A DNA stretch of 64,000 bases from Roseovarius confluentis (GCF_002917925.1 NZ_PPFE01000002.1:310001-374000); one strand, 5' to 3'. Numbered from the stretch's first letter, positions 28,670 through 37,764 are shown. Numbers and translations: made by a program. The notes: a model not told the origin generated them from the sequence alone.

Positions 28670-30634
28670 TTACGACTCGTCGGGATCCTCGGGTAGCCAG
28701 ACGGTGAATTCCGCGCCGCCCGCATCGCGGTTGCGCACGGTGATAAGCCCGCCGGACTGGCGTATCAGGGTCTGGCTGACCGAAAGACCAAGACCGGTGC
28801 CTTCGCCCGGCTTGGTGGTGTAGAACGGGTCGAACACGGTGTTCAGACGCTCGTTCGCGATGCCGGGCCCGGTATCGGCCACCACGAGCGCAGTGCCGGA
28901 CCGTCCGTCGCGCGCCTCGGCGCGGATCGACAGCGACAGTTCGCCTGGGCCGTCCATCGCCTGTACCGCGTTGACGACAAGGTTGATGATGACCTGCTGC
29001 AACTCTCCGGGATTGATGCGGACCGGAGGGGCGTCTTCGGCGCGATGGGTGGTGACGGTGACATTGCGACGCGAAATGACGTGATCGACCAGCACAAGGC
29101 AGTCGTCCAGTACGGCGGCGACATCGACATGCTCGGAGAAGGCGTTGAACTCGCTGGGGCGGGCGAATTGCAGCAGCTTGCCGACGATGGCGTTGATCCG
29201 GGCGATCTGGCGGTCGATCAGGTTTAGTTCTGTCATCAGCGGTGTAGCATCGTCGCCCAGTGTTTCGCGGATGACGTCGATATTGCCCTGGATGACCGCG
29301 ACCGGGTTGTTGATCTCGTGCGCGACGCCGGCCGTGATCTCGCCGATTGAGGCCAGTTTCTCGCTCATCACGAGTTGCTGGTAGGTGGTTTCCAGCTTTT
29401 CGTTGGCGTCGCGCAGCTCGGCTGTACGGTCCTCGACCCGCGTGTTCAGTTCGTCCGCCCAGGAGCGCAGGGCGCGGTCGCGTTCCTGCACCTGGTCGAG
29501 CAATTCGTCGAGATGCGCCGCGACCTGGCCGATTTCGTCGCGCGAGGACACCGGCCCGATGCGCGCGTCGAGCTGACCGCCCTCGACGCGTTTCATGGTG
29601 TGGTTCATACGTTCGAGCGGCGAAAAGATGCCCCCGGCCATACGCAGGAACAATGGGATGGTCAGCAACAGAACACCGACGAAGGCCGAGAAAACAAGGA
29701 TGAAGGCGCTGCGCTTTTCCGCGACGAAGGGTGCTTCGAGAAAGCCCACGTAGAGCATACCGACGCGGCGCGAAAAGCTGTCGGTCAGTGGCAGGTAGCC
29801 GGAGATGTACCAATCGTTAACTACGAAGGCGCGGTCGAGCCACGTGCGACCTTCGCCAAGCACCCGGTTGCGCACCACCGCCGAGACGCGGGTGCCAAGC
29901 GCACGCTCGCCTTCGAAGAGGCGCACGTTGGTCGAGACGCGCACGTCTTCGAGAAACAGGGTTGCGGTGCCCTGGCGCTCGACATCGGCGGCATCGTCGG
30001 ACTGGTAGACGAGGGCGTTGATCGTGTCGATGAAATCGAGGTTGCGGTTGAGCAGGATGCCCCCGACCAGAACACCCGAGTCGCCAGCCGCGCGCAGGTC
30101 CGTCGCGGTGTGCACGACCATGCCGCGGTCCTCCACCACGCGGTCGGTGGGCACCGCGGCCTCGGTCGGGATGAGGGGCAGGCGCGCGCGCGCGGCCAGG
30201 GCCGGGTCTATACCGGCAAGCCGTTCGCCTGACAGGATGTCGATCTCGGTCGCGCTGCCGCCTTTCAGGGCGGTGGCGATGACCGGCCAGGTTTCGGCGG
30301 CGGCTTGGGCAGAGGGCTCCGGCAGGTAATAAAGGAAATCCAAGCCCAGCGCCCCGCGCTCGGTGTCGAGAAAACCGGCCATGCCGGAGCCGGGGCCGGC
30401 CATGGCCTCGCGGAACCGGGTCGACCGGGCCAGGGCGGCAACGTCGCCGCCCGTGGTTGCGAGGATCTGGTCGAGGTATTGCTCGGCGATGCGCAGATCG
30501 CTTTCGACATTGGCGATGAGAAGGTTGTCGTAGTTGGCGGCCCAGCGACTGACCGCAAACCACAACAGCAGCGGCAGCAGGACCACCAGCGGCAAAAGTG
30601 CCAGGATCAGAAGGCGCAGACGGACCGATGTCAT
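28670..30634 (-). CDS. Sensor histidine kinase, probable partner of the fdh-operon regulator
   Basis: A 654-residue membrane kinase: TM1 at about 8-28, a 270-residue periplasmic sensor (Cache-like by size and position), TM2 at 310-330, HAMP, a coiled coil (about 375-425) and the HisKA helix with His439 in AGVAHEINNP. The HATPase domain shows NLVVNAVQAM (N box), VADTGPGI (G1) and GEGTGLGLS (G2). It is convergent with the NtrC-like regulator gene, 31 bases apart; pairing is inferred from this adjacency. The stimulus is unknown; formate or a redox signal are guesses. Confidence 0.92.
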   Translation of the reverse strand: MTSVRLRLLILALLPLVVLLPLLLWFAVSRWAANYDNLLIANVESDLRIAEQYLDQILATTGGDVAALARSTRFREAMAGPGSGMAGFLDTERGALGLDFLYYLPEPSAQAAAETWPVIATALKGGSATEIDILSGERLAGIDPALAARARLPLIPTEAAVPTDRVVEDRGMVVHTATDLRAAGDSGVLVGGILLNRNLDFIDTINALVYQSDDAADVERQGTATLFLEDVRVSTNVRLFEGERALGTRVSAVVRNRVLGEGRTWLDRAFVVNDWYISGYLPLTDSFSRRVGMLYVGFLEAPFVAEKRSAFILVFSAFVGVLLLTIPLFLRMAGGIFSPLERMNHTMKRVEGGQLDARIGPVSSRDEIGQVAAHLDELLDQVQERDRALRSWADELNTRVEDRTAELRDANEKLETTYQQLVMSEKLASIGEITAGVAHEINNPVAVIQGNIDVIRETLGDDATPLMTELNLIDRQIARINAIVGKLLQFARPSEFNAFSEHVDVAAVLDDCLVLVDHVISRRNVTVTTHRAEDAPPVRINPGELQQVIINLVVNAVQAMDGPGELSLSIRAEARDGRSGTALVVADTGPGIANERLNTVFDPFYTTKPGEGTGLGLSVSQTLIRQSGGLITVRNRDAGGAEFTVWLPEDPDES

Positions 30635-31002
30635 GCCGGGGCGGGTCCCTTGTCGTTGTGCCCGGACTTTAGGCGATGGGGTGAAGGGCGTCCATTCCGG
30701 CAGCGCAGATCATTTGCTTACAGTTTTGATAAGGCCGATCGATTCCTTCGGGTCGCTCCAGTCGGATGCTAACCGCAAGCTCAAAGCCGAGCGGCGTACG
30801 CAATCCAAGCTGTGACGGCGGCGCAAATCTTTTGTCGAAAAAGATTTGCCAAAAGCTTTGACAAAGCTTTTGAGGCACCCCGAAAGGAGTGGAACCGTCG
30901 GGAACACGGGAAGCGGTTGCGATGTTTCCCCTAGCAACCCCCGAAGCGTTAACCTAAGTTTCGGGGTAGAAATGCGACATCGGGCGCGGGAGTCGGCACG
31001 GC
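30635..31002. other. Intergenic region with divergent promoters and tandem hairpins
   Basis: The 368 bases between the kinase start and the stress operon have no convincing gene. They contain two adjacent perfect hairpins (30823-30872) and short GC-rich inverted repeats around 30880-30960. Promoters for both flanking units must lie here, but I could not pick out a single strong one. Confidence 0.5.
30823..30872. repeat. Two adjacent perfect hairpins, possible extragenic palindromic element
   Basis: Hairpin 1: GCAAATCTTTT (30823-30833) with its complement ending at 30849, 11 bp, five-base loop. Hairpin 2 starts on the next base: CAAAAGCTTT (30850-30859) with AAAGCTTTTG (30863-30872), 10 bp, three-base loop. 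Both are unusually AT-rich for this genome. It could be a repeated intergenic element or a paired terminator. Confidence 0.55.
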
Positions 31003-31218
31003 ATGACGCGACTTATCATGCTGGTATTCTTGATTGTTGCCGCGGTTGCACTGGCCGCGGTAGCGACGTCTGCTGTGGCGCGCGCGGCGCGTGATGCCGG
31101 CGCAGCCGGGCGTGACATCGTTGTCACCACGAAGGGAACAAGCATGCAGAAAATCGCCTACGTGGCCCTGTTCATCGTGATGCTGGGTGTCACCAGCGGC
31201 CTCTTGGGAGGGTTGTGA
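31003..31218 (+). CDS. Small two-span membrane protein
   Basis: A 71-residue hydrophobic protein with spans at about residues 5-25 and 49-70. An in-frame ATG at 31144 has a better ribosome site (AAGGGA, seven bases upstream) and would give a 24-residue single-span peptide, MQKIAYVALF and onward; either or both may be made. It precedes the XpaC gene by five bases and is probably the first gene of the TelA operon. No known family. Confidence 0.55.
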   Translation: MTRLIMLVFLIVAAVALAAVATSAVARAARDAGAAGRDIVVTTKGTSMQKIAYVALFIVMLGVTSGLLGGL

Positions 31219-31223
31219 CGCGC

Positions 31224-32141
31224 ATGGCACGGAAGTTCGGCGGAAAATACAGCCCCGATGGCGGTGGCTCCGAGGTGGCGAAGCCGCGGGATACGTCGTC
31301 CTACCGTGGCGCGACGGTCGAACCAGCGGGCGCGCGGGCGAACCTGATGTTCGTGCCTGCCGCGTTGGTCCTGTTCACCTCGCTGACGTCGGGCGCGACC
31401 GGGCTGGCGCTTGGAGTGGTCTCCGCGGCAGTGCTGGCCCTGTCGGCGTGGCTGTTGCGCGACGGACTGAAGGCGGAGGCAGCCTATAATACACGCAAGG
31501 TGGCGCGACGGCCGGGCATCCCGCGCAAACTCTTCTCGTCGGTGCTGGCAGGGCTGGGGATTGCCGTGGCCGCCTACAAGGTCGAACCGGGGTTGGTGGC
31601 GCCGGTGATCTTCGGCGTGGTGACGGCGGCGCTGCATGTCTTTTCCTTCGGGCTTGACCCGATGAAGGACAAGGGCATGGAGGGCGTCGACAGGTTGCAG
31701 ACCGACCGCGTGGCGCGGGTGGTCGACCAGGCCGAGACCTACCTGAGCGCGATGTCCGACGCGATCCGCCGCGCCGGGGACCGCACGGCGGAAGCCCGGC
31801 TGGAGCGTTTCCAGGTCAGCGTGCGCGACATGCTGCGCACCGTCGAGGACGATCCGCGTGATCTGACGGCGACTCGCAGGTACCTTGGCGTCTACCTGAT
31901 GGGCGCACGTGACGCGACGGTGAAGTTCGCCGATATCCAATCGCGGGCGCCCGACCCGAAGGCGAAGGCGGACTACGTTGACCTGCTGGGCGACCTGGAG
32001 GCGAATTTCGAGGCCAAGACAAAGACGCTTCTGGCCGACAACAACAGCGATCTCGAGATCGAGATCGAGGTTCTGCGCGACCGGCTGGCGCGCGAGGGCC
32101 TCAGATACGACACGACCCAGGAATTTCAGGAAGGACATTGA
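31224..32141 (+). CDS. XpaC-like protein (5-bromo-4-chloroindolyl phosphate hydrolysis family)
   Basis: A 305-residue protein: basic, glycine-rich N-terminus, two hydrophobic segments (about 45-85), another pair near 100-140, then a helical cytoplasmic domain with GVDRLQTDRVARVVDQAETYLSAM that marks the XpaC family. Despite the historical name there is no phosphatase motif. XpaC is repeatedly found next to TelA, as here, where stop and start are two bases apart. A role in membrane or stress signalling is inferred. ATG at 31224 is preferred to the GTG at 31215. Confidence 0.82.
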   Translation: MARKFGGKYSPDGGGSEVAKPRDTSSYRGATVEPAGARANLMFVPAALVLFTSLTSGATGLALGVVSAAVLALSAWLLRDGLKAEAAYNTRKVARRPGIPRKLFSSVLAGLGIAVAAYKVEPGLVAPVIFGVVTAALHVFSFGLDPMKDKGMEGVDRLQTDRVARVVDQAETYLSAMSDAIRRAGDRTAEARLERFQVSVRDMLRTVEDDPRDLTATRRYLGVYLMGARDATVKFADIQSRAPDPKAKADYVDLLGDLEANFEAKTKTLLADNNSDLEIEIEVLRDRLAREGLRYDTTQEFQEGH

Positions 32142-32143
32142 TC

Positions 32144-33340
32144 ATGTCAGAAGACGTACGCACGAAGGCCGAGGCCGCCCTCGCGGAGGTGGAAGAAGTG
32201 AATCGCGTGGTGCTGCCCGAGCCGAAAGAAGCCGGGGCGGTGGTTGCCATGGCGGAAGCCGATCCTGCGGTGGGTGCCGAGATCCGGCAGCGGATGGACG
32301 AGATCGACATGGCCGACACCAACTCGATCGTGTCTTTCGGGTCGGCCGCGCAGGCGGAATTGCAGGAAATTTCGCAATCCATGCTGCAAGGCGTGCGCAA
32401 CAAGGACGTGGGCCCGGCGGGCGACAGCCTGCGCGGCATCGTTACGACGATCCGGGGCTTTTCGGTCAGCGAGCTTGACGTGCGGCGCGAGCGATCGTGG
32501 TGGGAAAAGCTGATCGGTCGGGCCGCGCCCTTTGCCAAGTTCACCGCGCGTTTCGAGGACGTTCAGAGCCAGATCGACAAGATCACCGATGACCTGCTGA
32601 AGCACGAGCATATCCTGCTGAAGGACATCAAGTCGCTCGACCTGCTGTACGAGAAAACGCTGCAGTTCTACGACGAGTTGGCGCTTTACATCGCAGCGGG
32701 CGAGGAAAAGCTGAAGGAATTGGACGAGACCGACATCCCGGCCAAGGAGGCCGAGGTAAATGCAGCGCCCGAGGACGACCAGGTGATGAAGGCGCAGGAA
32801 TTGCGCGACCTGCGCGCCGCGCGCGACGACCTGGAACGCCGGGTGCATGACCTGAAGCTGACGCGGCAGGTGACAATGCAGTCGCTGCCGTCGATCCGGC
32901 TGGTGCAGGAGAATGACAAGAGCCTTGTGACCAAGATCAACAGCACCCTGGTCAACACCGTGCCGCTGTGGGAGACGCAGCTGGCGCAGGCGGTCACCAT
33001 CCAGCGCAGCGCCGAGGCCGCGGCGGCCGTGCACGAGGCCAACGACCTGACGAACGAGCTGTTGACCGCGAACGCCAAGAACCTGCGCGACGCCAACAAG
33101 ACGATCCGCGAAGAGATGGAGCGGGGCGTCTTCGACATCGAGGCGGTCAAGCAGGCCAATGCCGACCTGATCGGCACGATCGAGGAAAGCCTGCAAATCG
33201 CCGACGAAGGAAAGGCGCGCCGGGCCAAGGCCGAGCAGGATCTGCAATCTATGGAAAAGGAACTGCGCGACACGCTGGCCGCGGCCAAGTCGCGCCGCGA
33301 TGGTGTGGGCGAGAATACCGGAGGCTCGGTGCCGGCATGA
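32144..33340 (+). CDS. Toxic anion resistance protein, TelA/KlaA family
   Basis: A 398-residue, mostly alpha-helical soluble protein with long coiled-coil stretches. Family blocks are VSFGSAAQAELQEISQSML, GFSVSELDV, the WWEKLIGR region, FEDVQSQIDKITDDL and LPSIRLVQENDKSLVTKIN. TelA was named for tellurite resistance on plasmids, but chromosomal copies mostly belong to broader envelope-stress systems. It follows XpaC directly and precedes the DUF2927 lipoprotein. The ATG at 32144 is chosen over the TTG at 32138; GGAAGGA lies upstream. Confidence 0.92.
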   Translation: MSEDVRTKAEAALAEVEEVNRVVLPEPKEAGAVVAMAEADPAVGAEIRQRMDEIDMADTNSIVSFGSAAQAELQEISQSMLQGVRNKDVGPAGDSLRGIVTTIRGFSVSELDVRRERSWWEKLIGRAAPFAKFTARFEDVQSQIDKITDDLLKHEHILLKDIKSLDLLYEKTLQFYDELALYIAAGEEKLKELDETDIPAKEAEVNAAPEDDQVMKAQELRDLRAARDDLERRVHDLKLTRQVTMQSLPSIRLVQENDKSLVTKINSTLVNTVPLWETQLAQAVTIQRSAEAAAAVHEANDLTNELLTANAKNLRDANKTIREEMERGVFDIEAVKQANADLIGTIEESLQIADEGKARRAKAEQDLQSMEKELRDTLAAAKSRRDGVGENTGGSVPA

Positions 33341-33355
33341 TCGGTTGGTGGTGGC

Positions 33356-34306
33356 TTGCGTAACTTGTACAGATATTTTCCCGGCGTCCTTGCGCTGGCC
33401 GGTGCACTTGCGCTGGCCGGGTGTGACGATGTCGTGTCCGAGGACCCCCCGACCAATCCCCAGGCGCGGCCGAACGCGATGGTGCGTGCGCCGCAGCCCA
33501 GCGGCCCGTCGGAGGCCAGCCAGGACCTTGCACGGTATTACAAGCGGCTTGAGAACGACCTTGTCATCCAGGGGCTGATGCGGCGGGATGGCGGCGGTGT
33601 CGACACGCCGTTCACCGACAACGATCTTCTGCGAAATTTCGTTCGGATCGGGTTTTTCGAGGAATACCAGCGCGACAAGGGTTTGCTGCCGTCCCAAAGC
33701 GGGCCGGTGGCGATCAAGAAATGGACCGGGCCCGTGCGGATCGGGGTCGAGTTCGGGCGTAATGTGCCTGCCGATGTGAAGGCCAGCGAACGCGCCCGGG
33801 TGGCCGCCTATGCCAGCCGTCTTGCGCGGGTCACTGGCCATCCGATCACGGTCAGCAATGCCTCGCCCAACTTCGTCGTGCTTTTCATGAGCAATGATGA
33901 CAGGGCGCAATCGAGGGCGCGCGCGCTGGAAGTGATCCCGGCGATTGCCAAGTCGAACCTGGCGATCGTCACTAACCTGCCGCGGTCGACCCAGTGTTTC
34001 GTGATCTCCGCCGGGGTTCGAAGCGAGAACGATCTTGGCGTTGCATTGGCCTATATCCGGTCGGAGCTGACCGACCTGCAACGGCTGGCATGTATCCACG
34101 AGGAAATTGCGCAAGGTCTGGGCCTGACCAATGACAGCCCCCGGGCGCGGCCCTCGATCTTTAACGACGACGAGGAATTCGCGCTGTTGACGACCCATGA
34201 CGAGATGCTGCTGGAGGCGCTCTACAATCCTGCGCTGAAGCCCGGCATGGGGCTGGAGGAGGCGCGACCCATCCTGCGGCGGCTGTTCGAGAAGGGTGCG
34301 TCGTGA
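33356..34306 (+). CDS. DUF2927 domain lipoprotein
   Basis: A 316-residue exported lipoprotein with lipobox LAGC (Cys23). The conserved region from about 95 (NDLLRNFVRIGFFEEY) to 285 (IHEEIAQGLGLTNDSP, DDEEFALLT) is the DUF2927 family; the IHEEIAQGLGL segment is reminiscent of the zinc-binding helix of metallopeptidases but lacks HExxH. Start is TTG at 33356, the only initiator before the signal peptide in this frame. Operonic with TelA; it could provide the periplasmic arm of the module. Confidence 0.8.
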   Translation: MRNLYRYFPGVLALAGALALAGCDDVVSEDPPTNPQARPNAMVRAPQPSGPSEASQDLARYYKRLENDLVIQGLMRRDGGGVDTPFTDNDLLRNFVRIGFFEEYQRDKGLLPSQSGPVAIKKWTGPVRIGVEFGRNVPADVKASERARVAAYASRLARVTGHPITVSNASPNFVVLFMSNDDRAQSRARALEVIPAIAKSNLAIVTNLPRSTQCFVISAGVRSENDLGVALAYIRSELTDLQRLACIHEEIAQGLGLTNDSPRARPSIFNDDEEFALLTTHDEMLLEALYNPALKPGMGLEEARPILRRLFEKGAS

Positions 34307-34404
34307 GGGGCGTGACGACGAGAGATGTGGCGCCTCCGCCACTTGGGTTTATGATACACGCAGATGTCCGCTTGCCGGACGGGAACTAGCGCACGGAGAT
34401 TACC

Positions 34405-35535
34405 ATGGGCATTTTCGATTTTCTTTCAGGCGAATTTATCGACGTCATCCATTGGGTCGACGATACCCGCGACACGATGGTCTGGCGGTTCGAGCGGCAC
34501 GGCCACGAGATCAAGTACGGCGCCAAGCTGACCGTGCGCGAGGGGCAGGCGGCGGTATTCGTGCACGAGGGGCAACTGGCGGATGTGTTCACGCCGGGTC
34601 TCTATATGCTCGAGACGAACAACATGCCGATCATGACGACGCTGCAGCACTGGGATCACGGCTTTCAGAGCCCGTTCAAGTCCGAGATCTATTTCGTCAA
34701 CACGACGCGGTTCACGGATCTCAAGTGGGGCACGAAGAACCCGATCATGCTGCGCGATCCGGAATTCGGGCCGACCCGCATCCGCGCTTTTGGAACCTAC
34801 AGCACGCGCGTCACGGACCCGGCGAAGTTCCTGACCGAGATCGTGGGCACCGATGGCGAATTCACGATGGACGAGATCAGTTATCAGGTCCGCAACATCA
34901 TCGTGCAGAGCTTCAGCCGGATCATCGCGGGGTCTGGTATTCCGGTACTCGACATGGCGGCCAACACTGCCGATCTGGGCAAGCTGGTCGCCGCCGAGAT
35001 TTCCGCCGTGGTGGCGGACTACGGGCTGACCATTCCGGAATTCTATATCGAGAACATCTCACTGCCGCCCGCGGTGGAAGAGGCGCTGGACAAGCGCACG
35101 TCCATGGGTCTGGCCGGAAATCTGGGAAAGTTCACCCAGTATTCGGCGGCCGAGGCAATGACGGCGGCGGCCAAGAACCCCGGCGGCGCCGGGGGTGGCA
35201 TGGGTGCCGGGATCGGGGCCGGTCTGGGCATGGCGATGGCGGGTCAAATGGCCGGGCAGGGTGGCCCTTGGGGGCCAAGCGCTCATCAGCCGTCACCGTC
35301 TGCCTCGCCCGCGCCGCCCCCGCCGCCGGTCGAGCATGTCTGGCACATCGCGGAAAACGGCCAGACCCACGGACCCTATTCCAAGGCGGCTTTGGGCCGG
35401 ATGGCGAGCGACGGCAAGCTGACTCGGGACAGCCATGTCTGGACCGCCGGGCAGGACGGATGGCTGAAAGCCGGTGACGTGCAGGAACTGGCGCAGCTCT
35501 TTACCATCCTACCGCCGCCGCCGCCCGGGGCGTGA
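34405..35535 (+). CDS. SPFH domain protein with C-terminal GYF_2 domain (YdjI-like)
   Basis: A 376-residue protein with an SPFH/Band-7 'virion core protein' domain (about residues 1-260: EGQAAVFVHEGQLADVFTPG, RIRAFGTYSTRV, GLTIPEFYIENISLP). A Gly/Ala/Met-rich and then Pro-rich linker (265-308) leads to a GYF_2 domain (about 310-365, WHIAENGQTHGPYS and GQDGWLKAGDV), which should bind proline-rich peptides. In Bacillus subtilis the related YdjI works with the zinc-ribbon protein YdjG and PspA; here a YdjG-like gene is two genes downstream. No transmembrane helix is seen. Confidence 0.88.
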   Translation: MGIFDFLSGEFIDVIHWVDDTRDTMVWRFERHGHEIKYGAKLTVREGQAAVFVHEGQLADVFTPGLYMLETNNMPIMTTLQHWDHGFQSPFKSEIYFVNTTRFTDLKWGTKNPIMLRDPEFGPTRIRAFGTYSTRVTDPAKFLTEIVGTDGEFTMDEISYQVRNIIVQSFSRIIAGSGIPVLDMAANTADLGKLVAAEISAVVADYGLTIPEFYIENISLPPAVEEALDKRTSMGLAGNLGKFTQYSAAEAMTAAAKNPGGAGGGMGAGIGAGLGMAMAGQMAGQGGPWGPSAHQPSPSASPAPPPPPVEHVWHIAENGQTHGPYSKAALGRMASDGKLTRDSHVWTAGQDGWLKAGDVQELAQLFTILPPPPPGA

Positions 35536-35975
35536 GGGCGTTCAAGGCACGGCGGCTGACGACGCAGATTCTGCATTGGACGACCGGCGTGCTTTTGTAC
35601 CTTTTATTGTCAGTCGATGACCGGATCTTCGGCGTGTTAGGCTGGACCTTTGTGGTCTCGGGCGGGGCGCTATGCCTGCTTTGGCTTTGCTTCGGTCTGC
35701 TGAACAAGGGGCCGGGCCCGGCGCTGGACGGTGTTTTGCGCACCGCGCATCCGTGGCTGAGCCGGGGCATGTACGTTCTATTGGCTTGGGCCGTGATGGC
35801 GCTGGCTGCCGGAGCGGTGGAGCGGCCCTTGCCGGGGCCGGAGGTCCGGACCGCCTTGCTGGTGCTGGGGGCGGCGGCGCTCTTTCACGCGATATTCCAT
35901 CTTTGGCGTCACACGGCCTTGCGGGACGGCGCGCTGCGCCGCATCATCCCGGCCAAATTCCACAAGTACCTGTAG
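35532..35975 (+). CDS. Cytochrome b561-like membrane protein, probably degenerate
   Basis: A 147-residue, four-helix protein. LHWTTGVLLYLL near the N-terminus and FHAIFHLWRHTALRDGALRR near the C-terminus resemble helices 1 and 4 of bacterial cytochrome b561, including the RDG..RR end. The second helix lacks the usual haem-ligand histidine, so haem binding may be partial or lost. GTG start at 35532 overlaps the SPFH stop by four bases, so it is translationally coupled to that gene. Confidence 0.6.
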   Translation: MRAFKARRLTTQILHWTTGVLLYLLLSVDDRIFGVLGWTFVVSGGALCLLWLCFGLLNKGPGPALDGVLRTAHPWLSRGMYVLLAWAVMALAAGAVERPLPGPEVRTALLVLGAAALFHAIFHLWRHTALRDGALRRIIPAKFHKYL

Positions 35976-35979
35976 GCAT

Positions 35980-37083
35980 ATGCTCGATTCCCCGACCGTT
36001 GAACAACAACACCGCTTTCCCTGTGACCAGTGCGGCGCCGATTTCAGGTTTGATCCGCAGGCGGGCAAGCTGATCTGTGATCATTGCGGCAACGAGGCAG
36101 AGATGGAGCAGGCAGGCCCCTGGGCCGCGCCGCTGAAAGAGCTGGATTTCGGCGCGGCTATCAAGGGTGAACTGGACGCGTCGGAGATCGAGGAGACCCG
36201 CGTCGTGACCTGTCCCAACTGCGCCGCGCAGGTGGAGTTCGACGCGACGGTACATGCCGCCGAGTGCCCGTTCTGCTCAACACCAGTGGTCACGGACACC
36301 GGCACGCATCGGCATATCAAGCCGCGCGGCGTCTTGCCGTTCAGGGTGGATGAGCCGGCGGCGCGGGGCGCCATGACCGAGTGGCTGGGCCGATTGTGGT
36401 TCGCACCCAACGGGTTGCAGGACTATGCGCGAAAGGGGCGCAGAATGCAGGGCATCTATGTGCCCTATTGGACCTATGATGCCGACACGAAGTCCAGCTA
36501 TACCGGCGAGCGCGGCACGGTCTATTACGAGACCAAGACGGTCATGCGCGACGGCAAGCGCGAGCAGGTGCAGGTGGCCAAGGTCCGATGGACGCCTGTG
36601 CGGGGCCGGGTGGCGCGGTTCTTCGACGATGTGCTGGTGCTGGCCTCGAAAACCTTGCCGAAACGCTACACCGACGCGCTGGAGCCTTGGGAGTTGGGCG
36701 AATTGCAGCCCTACAGCCCGGAGTTCCTGGCCGGGTTTCGCGCGGAGGGATATCAGGTGACGCTGGAGGACGGGTTCGTGCAGGCGCGGCAGATCATGGA
36801 TGCCCGGATTGCGCGAGACGTTCGGTTCGACATCGGTGGTGATCGGCAGCGCATTCATTCGATCGACACGGCGGTCAGCGATGTGACTTTCAAGCACGTC
36901 CTGCTGCCCGTCTGGCTGGCGGCCTACAAGTACAGGGGCGAAACCTATCGCTTTGTCGTCAACGGTCGCAACGGCAAGGTGCAGGGCGAGCGGCCCTATT
37001 CGGCGATCAAGATCGCGATTGCCGTGGTGATCGGGGTCATCGTGGCGGCAGCGGTGGGTTACGGCGTGGCGATGAGCCAATGA
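35980..37083 (+). CDS. Double zinc-ribbon (TFIIB-type) membrane protein, YdjG-like
   Basis: A 367-residue protein with two rubredoxin-like zinc ribbons at Cys15/18/33/36 and Cys78/81/96/99, a middle domain that is sometimes mis-annotated as primosomal protein N', and a C-terminal transmembrane helix (about 343-363, IAIAVVIGVIVAAAVGYGVAM). This is the architecture of Bacillus YdjG, the membrane partner of YdjI. It lies five bases after the b561-like gene and overlaps the nitroreductase start by four bases. Confidence 0.85.
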   Translation: MLDSPTVEQQHRFPCDQCGADFRFDPQAGKLICDHCGNEAEMEQAGPWAAPLKELDFGAAIKGELDASEIEETRVVTCPNCAAQVEFDATVHAAECPFCSTPVVTDTGTHRHIKPRGVLPFRVDEPAARGAMTEWLGRLWFAPNGLQDYARKGRRMQGIYVPYWTYDADTKSSYTGERGTVYYETKTVMRDGKREQVQVAKVRWTPVRGRVARFFDDVLVLASKTLPKRYTDALEPWELGELQPYSPEFLAGFRAEGYQVTLEDGFVQARQIMDARIARDVRFDIGGDRQRIHSIDTAVSDVTFKHVLLPVWLAAYKYRGETYRFVVNGRNGKVQGERPYSAIKIAIAVVIGVIVAAAVGYGVAMSQ

Positions 37084-37754
37084 GTGCGGACGGCGACGCC
37101 CTGAAGCGGCTGGTGCAGGCCCGCTATTCGTGCCGTGCCTTCAGGCCCGAGCCGGTGGCGGACGCGGTGATCGAGCGGATCGTCGACACGGCGCGACACA
37201 CCGCGAGTTGGAACAACACGCAGCCTTGGGAACTCCTGGTGACGCGGGGCGCGGAGACGGAGGCGTTCCGGCAGGCCTTGCTGAGCGAGGTGCAGCCGGG
37301 AAAGCCGGGGCCTGATATGGACTGGCCAGAAAGCTATCCCGGCGAACTGGGCAAGCGGCGGCGGACCTGTGGCTATGCGCTTTACAACGCGGTTGGCATC
37401 GCGCGGGAGGATCGCGAGGCCCGGGCTCGGCAATCGATGCGGAATTTCGAGATGTTCGACGCGCCGCATGTGGCCATCCTGCATATTCCGCAAGTTTTAG
37501 GCCCCTATGGCGCGCTGGATGCGGGCGGGTTCCTGACCGCTTTCATGCTGGCGGCAACGGCGGAAGGGCTGGGAACCATCGCACAGGCGGCGGTCGCGGC
37601 CTATCCGGGCGTGATCCGGCGACATTTTGGCCTGCCGGAAGACCATGCCATTCTGTGCGCGATTTCCTTCGGCTATGCCGACGAGACGCAGCCGGTCAAC
37701 CAGTACCGCACCGAGCGCGAAGACGTCGGTGCGATCCTGACATTCAGGGGCTGA
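37080..37754 (+). CDS. Nitroreductase family protein
   Basis: A 224-residue FMN-dependent enzyme. YSCRAFRPEPV at the N-terminus, RHTASWNNTQPWELLV (flavin pocket), FLTAFMLAATAEGLGTIAQ and the C-terminal AISFGYADETQPVNQYRTER are the nitroreductase blocks. It belongs to a different subgroup from the one at 3721. Four-base overlap with the zinc-ribbon gene makes it the last gene of the stress operon. Substrate unknown. Confidence 0.88.
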   Translation: MSADGDALKRLVQARYSCRAFRPEPVADAVIERIVDTARHTASWNNTQPWELLVTRGAETEAFRQALLSEVQPGKPGPDMDWPESYPGELGKRRRTCGYALYNAVGIAREDREARARQSMRNFEMFDAPHVAILHIPQVLGPYGALDAGGFLTAFMLAATAEGLGTIAQAAVAAYPGVIRRHFGLPEDHAILCAISFGYADETQPVNQYRTEREDVGAILTFRG

Positions 37755-37764
37755 GGCCGGACCT

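Noticed and set aside
32144..33340. A dedicated tellurite-resistance locus
   Set aside because: TelA here lacks ter genes such as terC or terD and sits in a wider operon with SPFH and zinc-ribbon proteins; the plasmid-derived name should not fix its role.
35980..37083. Primosomal protein N' (PriA-like helicase)
   Set aside because: There are no helicase motifs; only two zinc ribbons and a C-terminal membrane helix are visible.
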